Source: Ceratotherium simum simum (taxonomy: Eukaryota > Chordata > Mammalia > Perissodactyla > Rhinocerotidae). From it: DNA of 64,000 nucleotides. How positions within the stretch are numbered: the stretch's first letter is position 1; each line of letters begins with the position of its first letter. A program made the translations under genes and the position numbers. Under the pieces are notes generated by a model. The model did not search any database. It had not been told where the DNA came from and saw only the letters and a list, made by a program, of their open reading frames with translations. The stretch is from the NCBI RefSeq assembly GCF_000283155.1, contig NW_004454217.1:6016494-6080493 (forward strand), written 5' to 3'. This document shows, piece by piece, positions 57,270-64,000 of this stretch.

Positions 57270-59025
57270 GTTGGCTGCTTCTTAACAGTTGTTTATTTAT
57301 TTTATCAATAGTGTTGAGGTGGCAAATTTTATAGTACTGTGACAACAGTAACATTGATTCTCAAAGTATGTATTTTCTTGGTTTTATTTGTTTTCACTAA
57401 ATAATCTTTGACAGAAAGGAGGACTAAAGCGGTGAATACATTTGCCCCAGGTGAACTGCCCAAGCTTTATAATGCATATAGCATAAAAATGATAAAACTC
57501 TGCCCTTAAAATAAATTATAGTGCAAATTGGTGTAATGCTGCAGATAATGTTAAAATCAATTAATTAATAAATAGATACATAGATACAGGTACCTTCTGA
57601 TTGAGGAAAAAAGTGAAAAAATCAGAGTCTCGATAAATATAAATCCCGCCTACATCCCAGTGCTGCTACCAGACCAACATATAATAAGCACAATAATACT
57701 TGAATGAATGAATTACATTCACTTCTTTTATCCACCACTCCCAAATCCCTAATACTTAAAGAGCGGGTTATCTATGAAGATAAGGAAACATGTTACATAT
57801 AGAAATAATAGAATTATAACAAAGCATGCATCATTTTAAACCAGTATTGGTATATGATCAAAACTTAGTGCTTTAAGCCAGGGTTCATGTAAATAATTGT
57901 TCACCCACTCTTTGTACATCATCTGAGTAATCTGATTACAGACAGATGGGAAGATAGAAGTTTCCAAAAAAGGAATCAGGAATATTTGTCTTGTGGAAAT
58001 GCACAAACATTCTAAATACTTCCAAGGTTTGCTCTAGGTGATCCATTCTTGATACCCAAAGAATTGCTGTCAGAGGTGTTACACTTCTGAGGTGGGGCTG
58101 AGTGTCTTTAAAGGAATGTGAATTAACGGGTTTTCACGTGGGGTGATTGTTTTTATTTGTCCAAGTAGAAAGGGCACATGGGAAGCAGATGGCTGTCATT
58201 AGGCACAGAATGGCTCCAGATGACTGTACAGTTCCCAAGTTGAGCTCGGAGGAAGCTCAAACCAAGTTGGCTGTGGATGGACAATTGGAGAAGTTTGTGG
58301 GTAACTGTGAAGAGATTTTCCCATGTGTACTCTGACCTGAACTTTATGCTGTGGTATCTCCTTGTGTAGAGAGATTTGTTTACCTCACAGGAGACTTTTG
58401 AAATGATTCAAAGTCCTAAAGGACTAAAAGGTTCTAGTCAAACAAGTACAGTTCATATCTCTTTTCCATACCAGAAATGACAGAGAAAATATCAAAATTG
58501 CTTAAGTTTCCCCTTTATTCATACAAATGGAACAGTCATGTAGTAACCCTGTAGAGCCTTAGGCTGAGTTAAACAGTTGGTCTTATCAAAGCAATTTCTC
58601 TAAGAGTAGATCATTTGGGGGTCCGTCTATCAGAGAGCCAGTTGAGTATTTCTACCCCTTAAAGATATGATAGCTTACAAGCCTTGAAGTAGGTACAGGA
58701 CAATTAGTTCTATGTTAATATTTTGCTCATGACCTGTAAATTCAAGCTATAATTTCCTCATATGACATATTTGAAACAGCCAGCTTGCCTATTTCCACAA
58801 CCCACAAAGCTAGAATATTCTTTCTAATTTGTCTAATAAGTGAATACAGCTCAAAGTTTTGGGACAGGAAGAATTTGAAACTTGACCAAGTCTCCAGTTG
58901 GAATACATAATGCACATTGACTACTGAGTTACATGGGAGATCTTTCCCAAAAAGCAGTATGGATCAAAGTGTATAACTTAAGAAATAAATTTGTATGTAT
59001 ACTTAGGTCTCTCTCTATTTACCCC
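57270..59025. other. Unannotated stretch
   Basis: No gene recognised. The 62-codon plus-strand frame at 58147-58335 has a normal-looking amino-acid mix but no family I know, no splice context, and no upstream support. Confidence 0.4.
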
Positions 59026-59029
59026 ATGA

Positions 59030-59115
59030 GCTATTTATTTAACAAATATTTATCAAGCTCCTACTATGTGCCAGGCTCTGAGCTAGGCACTGGGAACATA
59101 ATAGTGATGAAAACA
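59030..59115 (-). repeat. L2/MIR-like fragment, antisense
   Basis: 'AACAAATATTTATCAAGCTCCTACTATGTGCCAGGCTCTGAGCTAGGCACTGGGAACATAATAGTGATGAAAACAG' is the usual antisense end of this class. Confidence 0.6.
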
Positions 59116-59119
59116 GATA

Positions 59120-59940
59120 AAAATTGTGAAGCTTACACTCTAATGTATTTAAGGATAATGATTCAGTGTACGAGCCACATTCTCCAAATTAGTTTCAGGA
59201 TTGCTCCCATTGACTCATTTTACTTTAGTCTGTCTCTGACCACTCTTGGCTCTCAATTATTCTTCAGTTTCTTTTCTGCCTAATCACTTTAGTTTGGTAC
59301 ATGATTGACAAGATTTCACTTTGTTCTTTGTATTCTTCACTTTGTTCTTAGTATTTCAAAAACTGTCTTTCCCTTCTGGTGTGTCTCCCCTGAGAACAAA
59401 TGACCCAGTGATAGGCATCCTGGCTTGCAATTCCCAGAGCCTATCACATTTCTGTACAGCTCATACCAGAGATGGCCTGGGCCATGAGCAGATACTAGAC
59501 AGTAGACCTGTGCTAAGCTGCAGAGTACATGGTTTTGCACAATAAGGAGTATTTCTTCTTATTATGAGCACAGCTTCAACTCGGCCCAGGGGAAGCTGAA
59601 GGTAAACAAGGTAGTCTAGGGAAAAATTAAGAAGCAGATAAAAATGACTTCCACCACCCTAATCTCCTGTTTTCTTTCCCTTTTCCCACTTAGTAAACTT
59701 TTTCTTTGTCATACTGCTTCAGTCATTTTAGAGGCCAAGAAAAGGACCTGCCCTCCTGCTCCCATGGAAGGGAGCCCTGGCTGCAGCAGCTAGAGACCTG
59801 ATCCTCATGAACTACGAGGAGTGGGAGAAGATGCCTTAGGATTTCCTTCTCTGCCTCCTTAACTCTAAGTCTCCATTCATTATGCTATGCCCCAAGCCTC
59901 TCAGACACTAACATCTAGAGTAAGTACCCACACACCTATG
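59120..59940. other. Unannotated stretch
   Basis: No gene or repeat recognised. Confidence 0.45.
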
Positions 59941-59944
59941 TTTC

Positions 59945-60080
59945 TGTGTAATAGTGGTGACTAGCATTGGTGGAGTGCTTACTCTGTGCTAGGCTCACAC
60001 CAGGCACTTTACATATGTTATCCAGCTCAATCCTCCCAACCTGGCGAGATAGGTACTTTATTACCACAGAGTAGGCTGAA
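59945..60080 (-). repeat. MIR SINE fragment, antisense
   Basis: 'GAGTGCTTACTCTGTGCTAGGCTCACACCAGGCACTTTACATATGTTATCCAGCTCAATCCTCCC' matches the antisense MIR end. Confidence 0.7.
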
Positions 60081-60163
60081 TGGACGTTTCTTTTACTGCT
60101 GGGCAGGAGGACAGCTCAGAGTTTTGGCTCTCGTGGCTGAGGTTCAAGAGAGAAAAAGTGTTT

Positions 60164-60954
60164 TGTATTAGTTATGTAATGCTGTGTACCTCCCAAAAGT
60201 TACCTCAAACTCAGCAGCTTAAAGCAACAAACATTTATGATCTCATAGTTTTTTCTTTTTTCCTTCTGTGAGGAAGATCAGCCCTGAGATAACATCCATG
60301 CCGATCCTCCTCTTTTTGCTGAGGAAGACTGGCCCTGGGCTAACATCTGTGCCCATCTTCCACCACTTTATATGGGAGGCCGCCACAGCATGGCCTAACA
60401 AGCGGTGTGTGGGTGCGCGCCCAGGATCCGAACCCCGGCCACCAGCAGTGGAGTGTGTGCACTTAACCACTACGCCACAGGGCCGGCCCCAATTATCTCA
60501 TAGTTTTTGAGGGCCAGGAATCTAGGAGCAGCCTTAGCCAGATGGTTCTGGCTCAGGTTTCTCATGAAGTTGCAGTCTAGATGTGGGCCAGGGCCATAGT
60601 CATCTAAAGACCCGACCAGGACTGAAGGACCAACTTCCAAGATGGCTGACACACATGGCTTTTAGCAAGCAGCCTTAGTTCCTTGCTGGCTATTGGCAGA
60701 AGATCTCAGTTCCTTGCCTCATCAATCTCTTCACAAATCTACTTTGAGCTCCAGAAAGACTGAACCAAGAGAGGGCAAGGCAGAAGCCACAATGTCTTTT
60801 ATAACCTAGTTTCTGACGTGACATTCCATCACTTCTGCCATATTCTATCCATCACATAGACCATCTCTGATACAATGTAGGAGAGAACTGCATGAGGGCA
60901 TGAATACCTGGAGGTACGGATCATTGGGGGACCATTTTGGTGTGGGCTAGCACA
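60164..60954 (-). mobile_element. MLT1-type (ERVL-MaLR) LTR, antisense, carrying an ERE
   Basis: TGTATTAGTTATGTAATGCTGTGTACC at the left. 'GAGGGCCAGGAATCTAGGAGCAGCC', 'TTTTATAACCTAGTTTCTGACGTGACATTCCATCACTTCTGCC' and 'GTACGGATCATTGGGGGACCATTTTGG' follow in order, the same type as the LTR at 43360-44134. Noncoding. Ends are approximate. Confidence 0.7.
60254..60494 (-). mobile_element. ERE SINE, antisense, inside LTR
   Basis: CTGTGAGGAAGATCAGCCCTG, two tail modules, GGATCCGAACCCC, head CACAGGGCCGGCCCC. A 14-bp duplication ATCTCATAGTTTTT flanks it (60240-60253 and 60495-60508). Confidence 0.95.
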
Positions 60955-61070
60955 TCTTTTAAAGCTGAAAACCACAAAGTAACTCACTTCCATATTAAGA
61001 AAACAAAGTCTTGGAGTGTCTTTGATTGGCTAGCAATATTTGGCCTTAACAATTAAATGTAGTGTAAGTA

Positions 61071-61278
61071 TGGGCCGGCCCCGTGGCTTAGCGGTTAAGT
61101 GCGCGCGCTCCACTGCTGGCAGCCCAGGTTCAGATCCCGGGCGCACACTGACGCTCCGCTTCTCCGGCCACGCTGAGGCCGCGTCCCACATACAGCAACT
61201 AGAAGGATGTGCAGCTATGACATACAACTATCTACTGGGGCTTTGGAGGAAAATAAATAAATAAATAAATAAAATTAA
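61071..61278 (+). mobile_element. ERE SINE, short subtype, plus
   Basis: Head GGGCCGGCCCCGTGGCTTAGC, 'CAGCAACTAGAAGGATGTGC', ending after 'GGGGCTTTGGAGG' in an (AAAT)n tail. A perfect 16-bp duplication AAATGTAGTGTAAGTA flanks it (61055-61070 and 61279-61294). Confidence 0.95.
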
Positions 61279-61299
61279 AAATGTAGTGTAAGTACTCTG

Positions 61300-63730
61300 C
61301 TGGCTAAAAGTGGTCTCTGCTCACTCAGGTGCCTGTCAGCCTGGTCATGTCAAGGATTTGTGATTTCCATTTTATAGGCTTTGAGAACTCAGATATTTCC
61401 TCAAGGTAATGCTACCGTTAGTGGAGGAGGCAAGGGTTCTAATGCAGACAGTCAGAGTGCAGAGGCCATCCTCATAACCACAAATCTATAGGGCCCTACC
61501 CTAAAAGGGCAGGCTATATGCTCATAGTTCCTTCCAGCTATCAGCCTAAACCCAAGGAACAGGGTGAGGGGGAGCTAGGGCAAGAAATGAGGTGCAGCCA
61601 GAGTGCTACTCTGTATTCCCTTGAGGATGTATATGGCAGGGCATCCTAAAAGACTGAGGTAAATGTATGGTTAGATCAGAAGAACACTCAGGGCTAGAGA
61701 TGGAATGAGAGCGTTGAAGAAAGGGATCTCCTGCTTCTAATGGACTGATTGAGGGTCTTTGTTTCCTAATATGTTTGAAAGTGACATAAGAAATCCAGTA
61801 TTGGTAAAAAGTATTGTCAGGATGCTTTTCGTTGATCCTGAACAATTAACAGAATGAAAGGAAAAGATACAGACACTTGCCTTGGCAAGGTAAAAGGAAC
61901 ACAAATTACAGTCATTAATGTGAAATATTTGCCATTTGTGTCTGGCTAATATAATCACATTCAGGAATAAATGCAAGGAATCATGGTCTCTGAAATGCAG
62001 CTAGGAAACTCTAAAACATTCTTCCACTCTGGTTATTTCTCTTGTGACTGGCTCTGCCCTACCTTCTTCCAAAAACTAAATAGAAAGTAACTATTCCTTT
62101 TGGAAAATGATGTTTGCCCTGGAGATCCCATGGATGCTGACCCAGAAGGAAGTGATCATACAAGAATTCTTTTAGAGAGGATGCCAAATTAAGAAGCTCA
62201 TATGTGTCTTCGTCTTCTGCAAAGCCTTCCTCGATTTTGCCATGTTGGTCCAGGCACTTCTTCCTCTTTTGCCCAAATGGAAGTTTGGATTAAGGATAAG
62301 GAAGGAAAGGTCATTTGAAAATGTGGACAACTTGGGGAGGACAGGCACTGGGGAAGGAGAGGTGTACTGTCCCAGGGGTTGTTGGGAAACTCGAAGGCTA
62401 TCTTCCCAGTTAGAGTCTCAGTGACCAGACCCCTTGAAACTCTTTTCCTCTTTCTGTAGGTCTGAGAAATTCAGCTTGCTTTCTTTTGTTTTCTGAGCTG
62501 TTAGCACCTACTCTGATTCTTGGTTCTCATTTTTCTCCCAGAGTGGATGTGCAGTGGGATGTACCCTTGTCTGACTGTGCACCAAAATGAGCACACAGGC
62601 ACTTTCCCTTTTAAGGGCTTTGTTTTGGGAGCACAATGGGGAAACAGAAGGGGATAAAAAAAATAACAACATGGGAAAGTTATGAAGTCTCCAAAAACCT
62701 TACATGATGCCCAACTTTATCCTTATCTGGTACCCAGAAGTGTAGATGGCTCCTCTTCTGCTCCGGAGGGTGGATCTCTCATCAGAGCTCCTCCTTTCTG
62801 CACCTCTTCCCTCCCTTATCTTGTTCCCACAGATCCCTTCCTCCTTCCCTGAGGGCCTCTCTTTCAAGATGTGTAAGTACAATTTGGGTGTGGACACATA
62901 GACATTCAAGTGCTCCCAGACAGACCCAAGGAATCATTTACTGTCGGAGTCACTCCAAGACTGTTCTCTTTATCTCTCTCCATCCCTCACTTGTGCCAAC
63001 GCAGGTTCATCACTAGAGCTAAGAGCATAAAAACTGGTTGAGGAGAATGGACACGGGGAGAGGCAAAGGTGTAAGCTTTCAGAAGGCAACAAAGACACGC
63101 CATACTTGCTTTGCCATTTGCTGTGGGCCCTTGGTAGCTGGTTTGGGTGTTCCCAGACATCATCTCGATGTGACGCACTTAATAGGTTGCTCTCTGTAAA
63201 TGTGAATCTGGACACTGCAGATGTTAAAGGGTGTGAATCAGAGGAATCCAACCTGGCATAATTTGGAAGCCAATGCTTTTCAGGACAGACCAGTGACTCA
63301 CCACAACTCGATAATATCACACACAAGAACAAATGTTGGCAGCCACAGTTTGCTAACTGGGAATGAAAAATACTAGTCATTTTTTATAGCAGAAGAGAGA
63401 GTGCATCCAAAGTCAACTTTTTAAAATGCCTCCAATTGTTGGTGTGCTTAATGCATTCAACAAGAAGAGATGAACTCTAAGTTGGAGAAGGCAGTTGATG
63501 ACACTCAATTGTTTGGAGAAGTAAAAAAAAAGAAAACAAAAAAATCTCACTGAAGGGTTTTGAGAAGTTCCAGATGGGCTCAAACTTGTTGAAGGAGGCA
63601 GCGGGCAGCAATATGACAGATTAGGTCTGACTTGAGTATCCATAATTTACAAAAGGAAGCTTGAAATTCTCAGATAAGCTAAATTTGCTGAAAGAAGGAA
63701 AGAACTCGAGAATTCATAATTCTCTGTCCA
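61300..63730. other. Unannotated 2.4-kb stretch
   Basis: No repeat or gene recognised. A 136-codon minus-strand frame (62970-63380) has ordinary composition but no family, no convincing start or splice context, and a competing frame on the same strand; I treat it as chance. Confidence 0.4.
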
Positions 63731-63734
63731 CTGG

Positions 63735-63977
63735 TTTTTTGTTTTGTGTTTTTTTGGTGAGGAAGATTGGCCCTGAGCTAACATCCATTGCCAATCTTCC
63801 TCTTTTTGCTTGAAGAAGATTATCCCTGAGCTATCTTCCTCTACTTTGTAAATGGGACACCGTCACACCGTGGCTTGGTGAGCAGTGTGTAGGTCTGCGC
63901 CTGGGATCCGAACCTGCAAACCCTGGGCTGCAGAAGCCAAGCGTGCAAACTTAACCACTATACCACCGGGCCAGCCC
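63735..63977 (-). mobile_element. ERE SINE, older subtype, antisense
   Basis: T/G-rich tail, GGTGAGGAAGATTGGCCCTG, 'TTTTTGCTTGAAGAAGATTA', GGGATCCGAACC, head CACCGGGCCAGCCCC. A short deletion has removed part of the second tail module. No clear target duplication. Confidence 0.9.
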
Positions 63978-64000
63978 CCATCCCTGCCTTTTGAAGAACT

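Noticed and set aside
58147..58335. 62-codon frame with balanced composition
   Set aside because: No homology I know, no splice signals supporting an exon; left as unannotated.
62970..63380. 136-codon minus-strand frame
   Set aside because: No recognisable domain, no splice or promoter context, and another frame overlaps it on the same strand.

Overview
This is 64 kb of mammalian nuclear DNA, AT-rich and almost gene-free, with one CpG-island promoter at about 24.1-25.8 kb. The lineage call rests on the young SINEs. Eighteen copies of a tRNA-derived SINE start with a GGGCCGGCCC-type head, carry the GTTCGGATCC box, and end in repeats of 'GATGTTAGCTCAGGGCTGATCTTCCTCA' type plus poly-A. I recognise these as the equine repetitive elements (ERE) of perissodactyls. 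Horse, rhinoceros and tapir cannot be told apart from this window. Older repeats (L1, HAL1, L2, MIR, MER5-like hAT fossils, MLT1-type LTRs) are those of any placental mammal. Three runs of N are assembly gaps (2824-3098, 14061-14965, 25028-25127).

Layout. 1-4.3 kb: an old L1 read on the minus strand, broken by a gap. 4.7-12.8 kb: mostly unrecognised sequence with a MIR, two EREs, a perfect 13-bp hairpin (7475-7507) and a possible small coding exon on the minus strand (11056-11119). 12.9-15.5 kb: a HAL1 (half-LINE) broken by an L1 tail, an ERE and a gap. 15.7-24 kb: EREs, MIR and L2 fragments. 24.1-25.8 kb: the CpG island, with a minus-strand first-exon/splice-donor signature, a consensus-perfect RFX X-box and two G-quadruplex motifs. 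26-38 kb: a nested L1 carrying two LTRs and an ERE, an MLT1A LTR containing an ERE and an exact 81-bp tandem duplication, and a long L2 tail. 38.5-39.8 kb: a GC-rich hAT-type element with an 8-bp target duplication, carrying an ERE. 42-64 kb: further MER5, MIR, L1, MLT1, HAL1, L2 and ERE copies and a 200-bp TA/TG microsatellite.

Gene content. No complete protein-coding gene can be supported. The best reading is that the CpG island drives a minus-strand transcript whose noncoding first exon ends at 25176, with 1-25 kb as its first intron(s) and a candidate start-codon exon at 11.1 kb. The gene is not identified. The 26-64 kb side would then be upstream intergenic DNA or belong to an unseen transcript. 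I see no operon, CRISPR, phage or other new system. The most unusual items are the X-box promoter, the candidate exon, the GC-rich hAT element, the (GGGCC)5 head of one SINE and the 81-bp exact duplication.
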